This document shows positions 18,705 to 28,705 of a stretch of 64,000 nt of DNA, in pieces. Both the position numbers and the translations under genes were made by a program. The DNA is from Phytohabitans flavus (GTDB lineage Bacteria; Actinomycetota; Actinomycetes; Mycobacteriales; Micromonosporaceae), in contig NZ_AP022870.1 in NCBI RefSeq assembly GCF_011764545.1, positions 6,516,001 through 6,580,000 of the forward strand. The letters run 5' to 3'. The notes beneath the pieces are model-generated. The model searched no databases. It saw only the letters and a program-made list of their open reading frames with translations, and was not told the origin of the DNA. The first letter of the stretch is position 1; every line of letters begins with the position of its first letter.

Positions 18705-19997
18705 CTACGCCCGGCCTCCTGCGGCCGGCTGCTGTGGTCGCGGCGGTAGAGCGTCGAGGACGAGGCGCGCCGTAGCCTCGGCCGCGGTGTGCGCTACTTC
18801 GGGTAGGACGGCGGTGTAGGTGTCGGCGGTGAACGCGAGGCTGGCGTGGCCGAGCATCTCCTGCACGACCTTCAGGTCCACATGCGCGGCCAACGCCAGC
18901 GTGGCGGCGCCGTGGCGCAGGTCGTGGAACCGGACCGGCGGCAGCCCGGATGCGGCGACCAGGTGATGGAAACGGTGAGAGAGCCAGTCCGGCCGCACCG
19001 GCCGCCCATCAGCCAGCGTGAACACATGACCGTCCGGACGCCAGCACCGCCCCGCACCCTTGACCAACGCATGCTGGCGGCGCTGGTGTTCGCGCAGCAC
19101 CGCGACCGTGGCCGCGTCGAGGGCGACGACACGTTCGCCGGCCGGGGTCTTGACCGGTCCGATGTGGACACGGCCGTTGATCTGACACACCTGCTGGTGC
19201 ACAGTCAGAGTTCCGCCCTCCAGATCGAGGTCGACCCACCGCAAACCGCAGATCTCGCCACGGCGCAACCCACGCAAAGCGGCCAGCCACCACAACGCGA
19301 ACAACCCATCCCCACTCACCACCGCCAGGAACACCGCCAACTGGCGCACATCCCACACGGCCACGACCGGCCGCCAGCCATCCTGCCGCCAGGCCGCGAC
19401 CCGCGCCGCCGTCCACGGCTGGGGCCGGTGGCGGACCGGCCGGGGCAGGACGACCAGCCGGGCCGGGTTTACCAGCAGCAGTTGGTCGCGGACGGCGACG
19501 TTCAGGGCGCGACGTAGAGTCGCGCGAATCCGTTGCACCGTCGCCGCAGTAACCCGCCCACCGCCACCGGGGCTGTCCGCCATGATGCACGCGAACATCT
19601 GCTCAACCTGGGCCACGGTCAGCTCCGCCAACCGAAAGCCACCCAACTGTGGAATCAGGTACCGGTCCACATGCCGGCGATAACCCACAAAGGTCGACGG
19701 CCGCACCTGACCAGGCAACGTACCCAGCCAGTACTGCAGCCAGGCGGCCACCGTCCAGCCGTGCCCGGCGTCCTCAGTGGCCAGCACCGCGTCCCGAGCC
19801 TGCCGGGCGGCGTGCGCGGTGGCAAAACCGCCGCGACGCACCCGAACCCGCCGCCCACAGCGGGTGATCTGAACAGTGAAGTACCAACTGCCGTGGGCAG
19901 GGTCGGCCAACCTGCGGCAACCGCACCCCCGCCCACGCCCACCCTCGTCGACACACCCGCATCGCCGGTACACACCGACGGTCTTACTAGTGGCCAT
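18705..19997 (-). CDS. Tyrosine recombinase / integrase (island left end)
   Basis: About 430 residues. The N-terminus has a Cys-rich, zinc-ribbon-like module (RRCGCVDEG, CGCRRLADPAHGSWYF) typical of actinobacterial tRNA-targeted integrases, then an SAM-like core-binding domain. The catalytic set is complete: Arg in LRRGEICGLRW, HDLRHG, GHASLAFTADTYT with the nucleophile Tyr. The ATG at 19997 (MATSKTV) is preferred to the GTG three codons upstream. Its 3' end lies ~280 bp from the left repeat, the usual int-att arrangement. No excisionase gene is recognisable upstream. Confidence 0.93.
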   Translation of the reverse strand: MATSKTVGVYRRCGCVDEGGRGRGCGCRRLADPAHGSWYFTVQITRCGRRVRVRRGGFATAHAARQARDAVLATEDAGHGWTVAAWLQYWLGTLPGQVRPSTFVGYRRHVDRYLIPQLGGFRLAELTVAQVEQMFACIMADSPGGGGRVTAATVQRIRATLRRALNVAVRDQLLLVNPARLVVLPRPVRHRPQPWTAARVAAWRQDGWRPVVAVWDVRQLAVFLAVVSGDGLFALWWLAALRGLRRGEICGLRWVDLDLEGGTLTVHQQVCQINGRVHIGPVKTPAGERVVALDAATVAVLREHQRRQHALVKGAGRCWRPDGHVFTLADGRPVRPDWLSHRFHHLVAASGLPPVRFHDLRHGAATLALAAHVDLKVVQEMLGHASLAFTADTYTAVLPEVAHTAAEATARLVLDALPPRPQQPAAGGRA

Positions 19998-20415
19998 CAC
20001 AACCACCTCCCTGAAAACGTCGAAACAGCTGCCACCCCCACCCTCACAAATCCTGCGAAGACTGCAAATCGGGCGAATCTACGTCTGTCTCTACCAAGCA
20101 TCGAACCTGGTCCCGCCCTGGCCAGAACATCAGGTCCGACTCAGCCCCAACAGACACCGAGCAGGCGCCACATCCGCCACTTTTCCGTAAAGCAAGATCA
20201 ACGCGCCGTCGCCCAGCAAGCACGCGAATCCGCCCAGACGAGCCGACCACAGCGCGTCACAACCCAGCCCACGCAAGCCCCGAATCGACTCACTCACCTG
20301 CCGAAGAGCGCTCGTGATCATGTTGGATTGGCCGACGAAGTGGGTTCGTCTCGGCCTGCCAATACGGACTCTAAGGGTCGAGCGGTTAAGGCAGTCCAAG
20401 CCGAGCAGACAAGAC
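19998..20415. other. Intergenic stretch upstream of the integrase
   Basis: About 420 bp, AC-rich on the plus strand. It should contain the integrase promoter, but I can assign no gene, excisionase or terminator. Confidence 0.4.
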
Positions 20416-22712
20416 CTAACTCTCCTCAGAACTTCGCGTGTCGCGCGCCGTCACATCGAAGCCCAGGTCGATATTATCTGCAAGGATATTGTCGGCAACA
20501 ACGGCCAAGGACTGAAGTGCGCGTTTCGGATCAGTCTGAATCTCAGGATAGCGCTCCAGCGCGCGGACTTCCATTACGGAGAGACTTCGGGCGACGATGA
20601 TCGGACCTGAGACGTCTTGATATTTGATGACTAGAAGAGATCCCACGCGCAGGCAGGCTTCTGGTACGTTCGTGAGAGATACGATAAGCTGCTCTACTGC
20701 ACTCGCGGTCTTCGAATCTACGTCTGCTATTTTCATTTCTAGACTGGAGAGCACTAATGCGCGCTCTACGCGTGCTAGGCGATCGCGAACTTCGCTAGAA
20801 GACGGGCGCCCCCTTAAGGTCGCCAGCGCGCGACGCCAAATCGATCCCCGGAATGTTTGCTCGTCAATTGGCCCCTCGTATCCCAACAAGTCCGCCAACT
20901 CATCCAACGCAGCCAGAACCTTTTGCCCGACCGCGTCATCGTCCGTATCGAGATAAGCATCCACAGATATGGAGATCGGAGTATCGATTGCCTCACTCTT
21001 GGATTCCCAAGCTTTGCTTATGGTTGGGTCTGTGCGAATCGCTTCTGTCAGATCCATAAGCGCAGCCGCCTCTCGATCTGTAGCGTAATAGAGACGACCA
21101 CGCTCAACGAGTGCCTCAACTCGTGCCAGGGACGACAGCGGGGCATCAGTCAGAAGTTCGGTAAGGTATTCGCTACATTCCTGGCTCTGGTCGTCTACCG
21201 CTGCCAGGAGTCGCTCTCCCCATCGGACAACCTCCAGGTGGTCTGCATCGCGGCCCGCATCGCGTAGCATTTCTGCCCAGCGACGTGCTGCCGATGCGCC
21301 TGATTTGGCGGCGGCGACGGCAAGTATCAACGATTCTGGAAGAGTCTCGTCGGCCGCCAGACACAGGCGATGGTAGCTTTCTTCCGAGCGATGGTAGAAC
21401 CACTCGGCGTTTAGCCATTCATTGTTGGCGCCTAACGAATTACGCCACGCTTCATGAGCTGCAGCCAACCGCGAGTGCGATTCGCGCCACCGTTTTGGCG
21501 ATTGTGTGCGCTGTATGCGTATCATCGGAGACCGCACGATATCATGGTATTCGTATCGGCCCGCACGAGCCGCGACAAAGGGGAGTGCGCAAAGCCAACG
21601 AAACGGTGTTCGGGCATCGTCTACGCCTGTAAGTACGCCTAGGATGTCGGCGTCGACACGGCGAGGCAGGGCACCTAGCAAAGCTGCCTCTCGGCGCTGG
21701 GGTTACCCTCCCATTTTAGGAAGCGTTCGACTGCCGGACCACTTGGATCACCGACATCGGACGGATCCCGAGGACGACTCTCGGCAAGCAACGCCACGAG
21801 TAGTGGCAGTCGGCCAGACACTGCGATGATCGTCTTGACCACGCGTTCGTCGGTGACTCCCTTTAGCTTCAGCAGCCGACGAGCTTCCTTTTCGGTAAAC
21901 GACACAAGCCGGATTGGAGCGATGATGTCCAGGTAGTCCGACCACCGGTCGGCGTCAAGGGGGTGCCGGCCGGAAATTGTCAATACCAGATTTGCTGGCA
22001 ACTCCCCGAAGCGACCCTCCAAAAGTTGGATAATCCAGGTTTCGAGAAGGGGAGAAGTTCGTTCATAGGTATCGAAGAACAAAGCGATGGCACGCTTCGC
22101 CCCAGCCCGAGCAAGACACCGGACGAACGCGGGCGTCAGCTCCTCAACTGGATTCATTAGTAGGCGGACGTCCCTGCTATCGGACAACTTGCGAGTCAGG
22201 TAGATCCTGACCTGTTCGGCAGCGTCAGCCGCCTCTTCGGCATTGACCAAATCAACAATCGGTGCCGCGCCAGGAATGCCTTTCGACGCGTGCAGTGCCA
22301 CCTTCACTGCTGTCCGCGTAAGACGACCCCAAGCGTCCAGCGGAGCTTGTGGGTCTCGAACCAGTTGATCTCTCTGCTTAAGGTACTCCTCGTATCGATC
22401 TCTGAAGTCGCGAAAATCACGCCCAAGCTCGGAGGCGAGGGTGGCCATCACCTCAGGCACATCGAACGAATACTCGTCGATATATGCCGAGAGTGCACCT
22501 CGTTCGGAAACCAATCCCCGTAGCTGGCGAACGAGAAAAGTCTTCCCAACGCCACCATCGCCATGGATACCGAATAGTAAATGGCGGCTTTCGTCGTCTA
22601 CTGACAGATCGAAGCTGCGCTTGAATAGGTCGATCTGATCTTCGCGGCCGACGAATCCAGCCCGCTGCCGGCGTCGTACGAGGTCTTGGAAAGATACGGA
22701 CTTCCTTGACAA
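20416..22712 (-). CDS. STAND-type P-loop NTPase with helical repeat tail (one frameshift)
   Basis: The N-terminal half carries FVGREDQIDLF, then the P-loop (GDGGVGKT), a Walker B-like ALFFDTYE strand, an arginine-sensor-type region (VLTISGRHPLD), and a winged-helix-type segment (SFTEKEARRLLKLKGV). The second half continues with AALLGALPRRVDADIL and a long helical region. As sequenced, the first frame stops at 21675-21677 and the second begins in the -1 frame. One more C in the CCCC run at 21699-21702 (minus strand AACCCCAGC) restores NPQRREAALLGALPRR. I chose the TTG at 22712 because AAGGAGG lies five bases before it; a GTG at 22769 is also open. GC is visibly lower than in flanking core genes, consistent with acquisition. 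A defence or signal-transduction role is inference. Confidence 0.75.
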
Positions 22713-23007
22713 GTCGGCCTCCTTCAAGTCTTCCGCTCTCGCGTGGACCTCGTGCCTCCAAGTTAACACCCCTGTCTAGATTGTTCCTCGCCCGCCGCCT
22801 TGCCATGCCCGTACGACGAGTTCAACAAGATTTGCTCACCTTGCGCTCCCATGCCCACTCGATCACTTGTCGGATAGAAGCAACGACGCCACGATTGAGG
22901 CGTAGGCAGCCACGAGAATACGGAGGCTCTCGTCTGTGTGCGATCTTTCTTCTGCGGTGCGCTTTGGTTCACTCTCATGCCGCGTGGTGGGCGCCGTTGT
23001 ATCGGAT

Positions 23008-23243
23008 CTACGTGTACACGCCGTGCGCGTACTCGGCCGGCCCGACGGTGAAATCGTGGGGCGCCGCTCGCGCAGCAGGGCGTAGCGGTCCGAGAACACC
23101 TCGATCGCCTGCGGCAACGAGCACGCGATGAGGTCCCGGATCGCTTGCAGGGCGGGCAGGATCTGTCGCGTAACGATCATCTCGTCGATCTCGCCCCAAC
23201 CGCCCGGATCCATGGCGCACATCATCGCGGCCCAGGGGCTCAA
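23008..23243 (-). CDS. Small conserved-type hypothetical protein (one frameshift)
   Basis: About 78 residues once corrected: EIDEMIVTRQILPALQAIRD, then SLPQAIEVFSDRYALLRERRP, and DFTVGPAEYAHGVYT at the end. This resembles small actinobacterial proteins that end in a TVGPxEYxxGxYS-like motif. As sequenced, the two parts are in different frames; one extra C in the CCCC run (plus-strand GGGG at 23058-23061) joins them. No function is known. About 300 bp to its left hold no recognisable gene. Confidence 0.5.
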
Positions 23244-23435
23244 CTGTCACGCGCCAGTCGGCACACGTGTCCCACCGTAGGTCTCGACTGCCGCGATCGG
23301 TTCGCGAACGTCGATCGCGGACGTGCAGCCAAATCAGGCCATCCGCATCTGCCGCGACTCGCGCGCTGCGGAGCGTCATCCTCGCTGGAGTTGGGGGCCG
23401 CGGGCGTGCCGCCGGTGTACGGGTGCGGTTTCAGC

Positions 23436-23957
23436 GTGCTTGGCGGCGCCACGCGACCGTTGATCTTTGTCGATGTTGACGGCGTGTTTGTCCCTTTCTG
23501 GGGCGGGTCGGCCGGCACACGCCGTTCCAGCTGCGGGGTAAGAAGCGCTGTCGACGGCTTCGGCAATCCGCTGCTGGATCGGCTCGATCCGGCTGACGGC
23601 GAGCGTCTGCTCGCCCTGCCGGGCGAGCTGGTCTGGGCGAGCACGTGGATGGCGGCGGCGAACGAGATCGTCGCGTCGCGGCTCGGCCTCCCGGTGCTTT
23701 CGGTCGTGGACTGGCCGGATGACGACGAGGAACCGGGGCGTGGTGTGCATTGGAAGACCGTGCACCTGACGCGGTGGGCGGCCGGACGTGCGTTCGTCTG
23801 GCTCGATGATGAGACCACGGACGCCGACCGGCGCTGGGTTGCCGCGCACCACGCGCAGCCGGCGCTGCTGCGCCGCGTCGACCCGTTGCTAGGACTGACC
23901 GACGCCGACCTTGCCGCAGTACGCCAGTGGCTCGAACAGCGCGAAGAGACCGGTTGA
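23436..23957 (+). CDS. HAD-like hydrolase domain protein (HAD_SAK type)
   Basis: The HAD motif I is LIFVDVDGVF. A downstream WASTWM block (motif II-like Ser/Thr) and AFVWLDDETTDADRRW (acidic motif IV-like Asp pair) complete the fold. The family includes HAD domains found with RNA-repair and conflict proteins as well as stand-alone actinobacterial members. The start is uncertain: GTG codons at 23406, 23415 and 23436 are all possible, and the conserved domain begins just after the last. About 170 residues in the version given. Confidence 0.7.
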   Translation: MLGGATRPLIFVDVDGVFVPFWGGSAGTRRSSCGVRSAVDGFGNPLLDRLDPADGERLLALPGELVWASTWMAAANEIVASRLGLPVLSVVDWPDDDEEPGRGVHWKTVHLTRWAAGRAFVWLDDETTDADRRWVAAHHAQPALLRRVDPLLGLTDADLAAVRQWLEQREETG

Positions 23958-23987
23958 TCAGCTGCGCGATGCCGCGAGTCGTGGATC

Positions 23988-24662
23988 TCAGTAGTTCTGC
24001 CGTTGTGCGGGTGGGGATGCAGTGATGCCGCCGCTGATCCAGCAGAGGATGAGGGTTGCGGTGAGGCTGATCGGGGCGAGGGTTTGCCAGAAGGGGGCGT
24101 GGGCGACCTCGGCCGGTGTTTCGGCAGCGATCAGGCCGCCTGGGTCGACCAGCACGGTGACCGTCCGGCCCTTGGTCAGTTCGTCCCGGCTGCGGCAGAT
24201 CCGGCCAGGTATGGCAACGGCGTTGGCGCGCTGCAAGCGGTAGCAGTGCTCCTCGTGTCTGCCGTAGTCGATGACGTCGTGTTCCACGACTTCCGCGATC
24301 ACCGGCTCGCCCCGCAGGGCGAGCACCGTGAGCCGGGGCGCCTGCGTCATCGTGATCATCCAGAAAAAGGACGCTATGCCTGCGGCCACGGCCAGTGTCT
24401 TGACCGCCAGCGATGCGGCCGTCCACACGCTGGGGGTCCACACCAGCAGGCACACCGTCAATTCCGCGGCGACCAGGCCGGCGATGGCTACCCAGGACGG
24501 CCAGCCGGCGAGGTCACCGACAGCCGCGATCAGGCCGGGCACGGTCAGACCCGCGCACAACACCAGCCGTCTGTCGCGTCTGGTACGGGGGTAGGTAAGC
24601 CAGCGGGCCACAGCGTGGATTGTGCGGCGGGCTCGCAAGGGCGCGTCTGCCAAGACGCTCAC
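23988..24662 (-). CDS. Membrane protein, DUF3592-like
   Basis: About 224 residues with two N-terminal transmembrane helices (VLCAGLTVPGLIAAVGDLAG region and AGLVAAELTVCLLVW), a third (KTLAVAAGIASFFWMI), an extracytoplasmic or cytoplasmic beta domain (VIAEVVEHDVIDYGRHEEHCYRL, then TVTVLVDPGGLIAAETPAEV), and a last helix near the C-terminus. This order is typical of DUF3592 proteins. The GTG at 24662 (VSVLADAP) is chosen. Function unknown. Confidence 0.65.
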   Translation of the reverse strand: MSVLADAPLRARRTIHAVARWLTYPRTRRDRRLVLCAGLTVPGLIAAVGDLAGWPSWVAIAGLVAAELTVCLLVWTPSVWTAASLAVKTLAVAAGIASFFWMITMTQAPRLTVLALRGEPVIAEVVEHDVIDYGRHEEHCYRLQRANAVAIPGRICRSRDELTKGRTVTVLVDPGGLIAAETPAEVAHAPFWQTLAPISLTATLILCWISGGITASPPAQRQNY

Positions 24663-24741
24663 ATCGCGTGCCCGACCGCCTGTGTGTGCGTTCCGGCCGG
24701 CCGGAACGCACACGCATGCCGGCCGAGCGGATGCGAGGGGG

Positions 24742-25455
24742 TCAGTCGGCGGTTGGGCGGATTTGCGCCTGGTCGATACCGGCCGCGCGTAGCTGCTGGA
24801 CGAGGATTCGGATCATGGTGGCTGCCATGAGCGGCATGACGCCGTCCTTGCAGTCACAGTAGATTCTCGGACCCGCTGGGTGGTCCTGGGGATCTGAGAC
24901 GTTGTTCGGTGAGTACGTGCGCCAGCTGTCGTCGGCTTTGACCCGCTGCCAGAGCTCATCCTCGGTGGAGTACTCCCGACCGTCGGCGGTCACCAGCATG
25001 AATCGTTTGCCGGCGGCGGCCAGCGCGACCTTCGCGGTTTCCGGGTCGGTGGACACGACCTGGACCGAGAAATCCTGACCGAGCAGGACCCCACGCTCGT
25101 CGAGCGTGATGGCAAACGTCGACGGGTCAACCCCGACGCCGCCGGCGCGCAGCGGGTACTCGGCCGCGATCGCGCGATACATCCACGACCGGGCATCCTC
25201 GGCGAAACCGTGCTCACTGTGCTCCGCGCTGATCCTCCAGTGCACCTGCGCGGAACCCGCCGCCGCGGCCGCGATCTCGAACCACGCCTCCGCTAGCGCT
25301 GTGTGCACGCGGCGCGGACCGCCGCGCAGCCGTTTACGTCGAAGATGCTTGCTGGCCAGGTCGAAGGCGACCTCGGGATCGGTGACGTCGAACAACGGCC
25401 GGTACCAGTCGGGAAAGTCACCGAACCGGACCCGCGTCCCACCCTCCTCGGACAT
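24742..25455 (-). CDS. Hypothetical soluble protein (237 aa)
   Basis: Begins MSEEGGTRVRFGDFPDWYRPLFDV and is mixed alpha/beta with a C-terminal YCDCKDGVMPLMAATMIRILVQQLRAAG helix. I recognise no family. The ATG at 25455 is preferred because the upstream extension is Arg-rich shadow sequence. It lies 80 bp upstream of the DUF3592-like gene on the same strand, so the two may be co-transcribed. Confidence 0.6.
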   Translation of the reverse strand: MSEEGGTRVRFGDFPDWYRPLFDVTDPEVAFDLASKHLRRKRLRGGPRRVHTALAEAWFEIAAAAAGSAQVHWRISAEHSEHGFAEDARSWMYRAIAAEYPLRAGGVGVDPSTFAITLDERGVLLGQDFSVQVVSTDPETAKVALAAAGKRFMLVTADGREYSTEDELWQRVKADDSWRTYSPNNVSDPQDHPAGPRIYCDCKDGVMPLMAATMIRILVQQLRAAGIDQAQIRPTAD

Positions 25456-25539
25456 GCCGCCATCCTGACAGCCGCTAACCAGCCCTAGCGGCCCGCAAAC
25501 CCACCGTGCGGTGGGCCACCGACGCCGGCGCAACCTGCG

Positions 25540-26004
25540 CCGCGCGACCCGGGTGGGACCTGATCCGGGCCGACGGCGGCATGGAGCTGCCGTGGTCAAC
25601 CCGACCCTCATCCTCGGGCCGGCCCTCGCGGCCGCGTGCGCTCCTCGCCACGCTGATCAAGATGATGCTGCGCGGGACGGTCGTTGCCCCGCCGCGGGTT
25701 CGGCATCGCCGACCTGCGCGATGTAGCCGACCTGTACCTGCGCGCGATACCGCCTCCCGGGGGCCGCCGGGCAGCGCTTCCTGGCCGTCGTTGCCGGGCC
25801 CGCGTTGAGCTACCTGGAGGTGGCCGGGGTGCTGGGCCGCCGGCTCGGCGACCGGGTCTGGCGCGTGTCGACCGAGGGTGCGCCGGGAGCCGAGCCGCTG
25901 CGGCCGATCATCCACGACGGCCGCGCCGAGAGGCCTCGGCTGGCCGGCCCCGCGACGCCGAGACCACGGTCGTGGAGGCCGTGGGGAGCTTGTTGCAGGA
26001 CTAG
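25540..26004 (+). pseudogene. NAD-dependent epimerase/reductase, C-terminal remnant
   Basis: Pieces of one protein appear in different frames: WDLIRADGGMEL, VVNPTLILGPAL, ALLATLIKMMLRGTVVAPP, GFGIADLRDVADLYLRAI, GQRFLAVVAGPALSYLEVAGVLGRRLGDR, and RPRDAETTVVEAVGSLLQD. The order matches the substrate-side half of extended-SDR epimerases and dihydroflavonol-reductase-like proteins. The NAD-binding Rossmann half is absent and at least four frame changes are needed, so it is a decayed fragment even allowing for assembly errors. Confidence 0.7.
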
Positions 26005-26082
26005 GAATTTTGCCCGGTACCCCCGGGCCGCGTTCGTCTGAGCATGGTCTGGACAACACATCCGACCTGCGAAGGAACGCAC

Positions 26083-27387
26083 ATGAAGCGCATCGTTCCG
26101 TCCCTGGCCGCGCTCGGCACGACGCTGCTGATGGCCGCCGGGGTCCTGCTGGGCGGCCCGGCGGCGCCGGCCGCCGCCGGCCCCTTCGACGCGGGGGAGG
26201 GCGATCTGGGCGGCCCGTCGTCCCTGTTGCTGGAGATCCGCCTGAGCTTCTCCGGCCAGCTACTCACCGTGCACGGCGACAGCACCGCCAGTGGGGCCAC
26301 TGTCGACGTGCACCGCAAGGTCACCACCGCTGACGGGTTGGCGCAGCGTAACCAGTTGTGGCAGTTCCTGCCCGGCGTCGGCGGGCAGGACATCCTGTGG
26401 GGAGCTTGGGGCCGGCTGCGCAACGTCAACTCCGGCAAGTGCCTGGACATGCCCGGCGGTGACATCGACGGCGAGCGGTTCACCCAGGTGGCCTGCGAGG
26501 TGGCCACGCAATGGCAGGCGCGCGAGACCAGCCCGGGCTCCAAGCGGTTCAGCCTGCAGGCGGCCGGCACCAACCGCTACCTCGGCATCAACGAGGCGTT
26601 CTGCGTCGCCCCGGACAACACCCGGCTGCGTAGCAAGTTCGAGACCGGCAACGACTGCGCCGACTGGACGATCGTGCAGATGGGCGGCGACGCCTTCTTC
26701 CTGGGCAACAGCTACAACGCCGGCCTGCGTATCGACAGCAACGACCCGGCCAACGGGTGGAACACCCCGGCCCGCCTGAAGCCGGCCAACGACCAGAGCC
26801 CGACCCAGCGGTGGTATTTCCAGCGGGCCGGCAGCACAGCGATCACGCCGCCGCCGAACATTCAGTGGACCGGGCCGGGCTGGGCCGCGCTGTACCGGAT
26901 CGTAAGCGTCCGAGGCAACGACTGGGACCACGCCACGTGCCTGGGCACCCACGGCGACCAGCCGGCCGTCGGCGCCGTCGCCGACACCTGGGCCTGCGGC
27001 ATCAACGGCGTCAACCAGACCAACCAGCTGTGGATCATCGGCAACACATACACCTACCCCTACGGTCACACTATGATGAGGGACGGGGTGAGGTCGCTGA
27101 ACCTTGAGCCTCGCGGCGCCGACTTCGCTATGATGAACTCCGCCATGCTGGCCCCCGACCGCAACATCGAGAGCTACCCGGTGCTCTCGGCCGCGGACAC
27201 GTTCGCCCCGGTCAACGGGTCCTACCTGCGAATGCTGGAGCAGAAGGCGCCCTATGCGCTGCCGGGCTCCCAGACGTGGCGACGGGCTGGGCTGCCCACG
27301 CCGGCGCCGCCCAGCACACCCAGCGGCGACGGCGGCTCGGGCCCGCGCTGCACCGGCTTCGCCGCGCTCCTGTGCAACTGGGCGTGA
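26083..27387 (+). CDS. Secreted ricin B-type lectin-like protein
   Basis: A 434-residue protein with a clear signal peptide (MKRIVPSLAALGTTLLMAAG, ending around APAAAG). Two or more beta-trefoil repeats show QxW-type motifs: NQLWQFL, TQWQAR, TQRWYF, NQLWII, with LRNVNSGKCLDMPGG typical of ricin-B subdomains. No catalytic domain is attached. GAAGGA precedes the ATG. Such lectins bind carbohydrates outside the cell. It is followed directly by a strong hairpin. Its position inside the island suggests cargo. Confidence 0.85.
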   Translation: MKRIVPSLAALGTTLLMAAGVLLGGPAAPAAAGPFDAGEGDLGGPSSLLLEIRLSFSGQLLTVHGDSTASGATVDVHRKVTTADGLAQRNQLWQFLPGVGGQDILWGAWGRLRNVNSGKCLDMPGGDIDGERFTQVACEVATQWQARETSPGSKRFSLQAAGTNRYLGINEAFCVAPDNTRLRSKFETGNDCADWTIVQMGGDAFFLGNSYNAGLRIDSNDPANGWNTPARLKPANDQSPTQRWYFQRAGSTAITPPPNIQWTGPGWAALYRIVSVRGNDWDHATCLGTHGDQPAVGAVADTWACGINGVNQTNQLWIIGNTYTYPYGHTMMRDGVRSLNLEPRGADFAMMNSAMLAPDRNIESYPVLSAADTFAPVNGSYLRMLEQKAPYALPGSQTWRRAGLPTPAPPSTPSGDGGSGPRCTGFAALLCNWA

Positions 27388-27396
27388 TATCACCGT

Positions 27397-27424
27397 GCCG
27401 GGGCCACGACTCAGCGGCCCCGGC
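27397..27424 (+). terminator. Hairpin terminator after the lectin gene
   Basis: Perfect 9-bp arms GCCGGGGCC and GGCCCCGGC with a 10-base loop begin ten bases after the stop codon. No U tract follows, as is common in actinomycetes. Confidence 0.7.
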
Positions 27425-27432
27425 ATCCGGCT

Positions 27433-27900
27433 TCATCGACCCCCTGCTGTGACCGGCACCGTGAACCGGTCCGGCTCGCACCCGGCCAGGTCGGTCAACT
27501 GGTGGCGGCTAGTCACGCCGGCCTTGCCGTACATGTTCGACACGTAGTAGCCGACCGTCTTCTGGGTGACGAACAGCGCCTCGGCGATCTGCGCATAGCT
27601 CATCCCCCGCGCGAGCAGCACGAGCACGCCCCGCTCACGCTCGGTGAGGGCCACGCGGGGCCGGCCGGCCGGTCCGCGGGCGGCGCCTGCTCCAGCAGCG
27701 CCCGGACCCGCTGGGTCTCCCCGGCCGCCCCGAGCCGTCGGTAGATCTCTGCGGCCGAGCGCAGCGCCTGCTGGGCGGCGGCCCGGCCCCCGGGTCGCCC
27801 AGGCGTAGTCGACCAGCATGCGGCCGCGGTAGTAGGTCAGGTTGATGGCGGGATCGTGGGCGGCCCGCCACGCCATTCTGACCCGACGCGACCATAACAA
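27433..27900 (-). pseudogene. LuxR-family regulator, C-terminal fragment
   Basis: The C-terminus is a clear LuxR/GerE HTH: LTERERGVLVLLARGMSYAQIAEALFVTQKTVGYYVSNMYGKAGVTSRHQL. Upstream, a helical AQQALRSAAEIYRRLGAAGETQRVRALLEQ segment typical of large ATP-dependent LuxR regulators lies in another frame. Restoring it needs about three single-base insertions in G/C runs. The rest of the protein is missing, so this is a truncated remnant even if the shifts are assembly errors. Confidence 0.7.
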
Positions 27901-28221
27901 GCGATCGACCCGGGTGACGCATAACGAGTTGGTCGACGGACGCTGGACCGTTACGGGCCAGCAGAAAATCGAGTTGCCTGGTCCCGTCGTCTTGCGATGC
28001 CGCCAGGCCGCGACGGCATCCTGTGGCTACGTGCCGGCGACCTCTGGCTCAACATCCAGGCATGAACACGCCACCACAGCGCCACCTCGCTGGCCAATTC
28101 CTCATCTGTCCAAGTGGTCGTTGACCTGGTCGAGCAGTCCGCTGGGGCACTCGTGCTTCGAGCCCGGTCTCGCGCTCGCCGGGGCAGTGTCCACAGTGCA
28201 GGACCCTGTCGAGGCGTGCAC
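27901..28221. other. Gene-free stretch between LuxR and IS remnants
   Basis: About 320 bp without a convincing frame. It may hold decayed parts of either neighbour. Confidence 0.4.
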
Positions 28222-28497
28222 ATGGTCGATACCTTCGTCGGGCTTGCGGACGCCGCGCTAGGCGGCTGTACGGTGGTGATCTACCTGCTGGTGCGCCGCC
28301 TCAAGTGCGTGTCCGAGGCATGTCCGGCGGTGACGTTCGTTGAGCAGGTAGAGGATCTGCCACGGCCACACGCGCGGCGAACACCGCTGCTGCAACAGAT
28401 CCTGGCCAAGATTGCGGTGGCGCTCGCCGCCCGCCCGGCGGCTCGGCCTTCCAGTCGCCAAAGACACCCTGCTACGGCTCGCGCCGCCGACCTGACG
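28222..28497 (+). pseudogene. ISL3-family transposase, N-terminal remnant
   Basis: The frame reads GCTVVIYLLVRRLKCVSEACPAVTFVEQVEDLPRPHARRTPLLQQILAKIAVALAARPAAR, the zinc-binding N-terminal region of ISL3 transposases. A shifted continuation reads LGLPVAKDTLLRLAPPT and then stops. The DDE catalytic domain is absent and no terminal inverted repeats are obvious, so this is a dead insertion sequence. Confidence 0.75.
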
Positions 28498-28705
28498 GCA
28501 CTCTGCCGTGCCAGCGGCCCTCCGCCGGCCCTCCACCGGCGAAGTCACCATGCACCGACGACCACCCCCTACCAGGGCTGATCGCCGCAGCTGGCCACCG
28601 CGATGGCGGGCGCCACTGCCCGGGGGATATCCCTGGAGGCGATCTCCTGACGGTCGCGACAGAGATCTTCCGAATCGCGGCGCCGCGCGCCCTCAATTGA
28701 CGGCG

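Noticed and set aside
855..21702. Programmed -1 frameshifting in both STAND NTPases, since both break at ACCCCAGC at the NTPase/winged-helix border.
   Set aside because: The same kind of -1 break at G/C runs occurs in a dozen unrelated genes, so an assembly bias explains it better. No convincing slippery heptamer is present; a short stem downstream of the first site is too far away.
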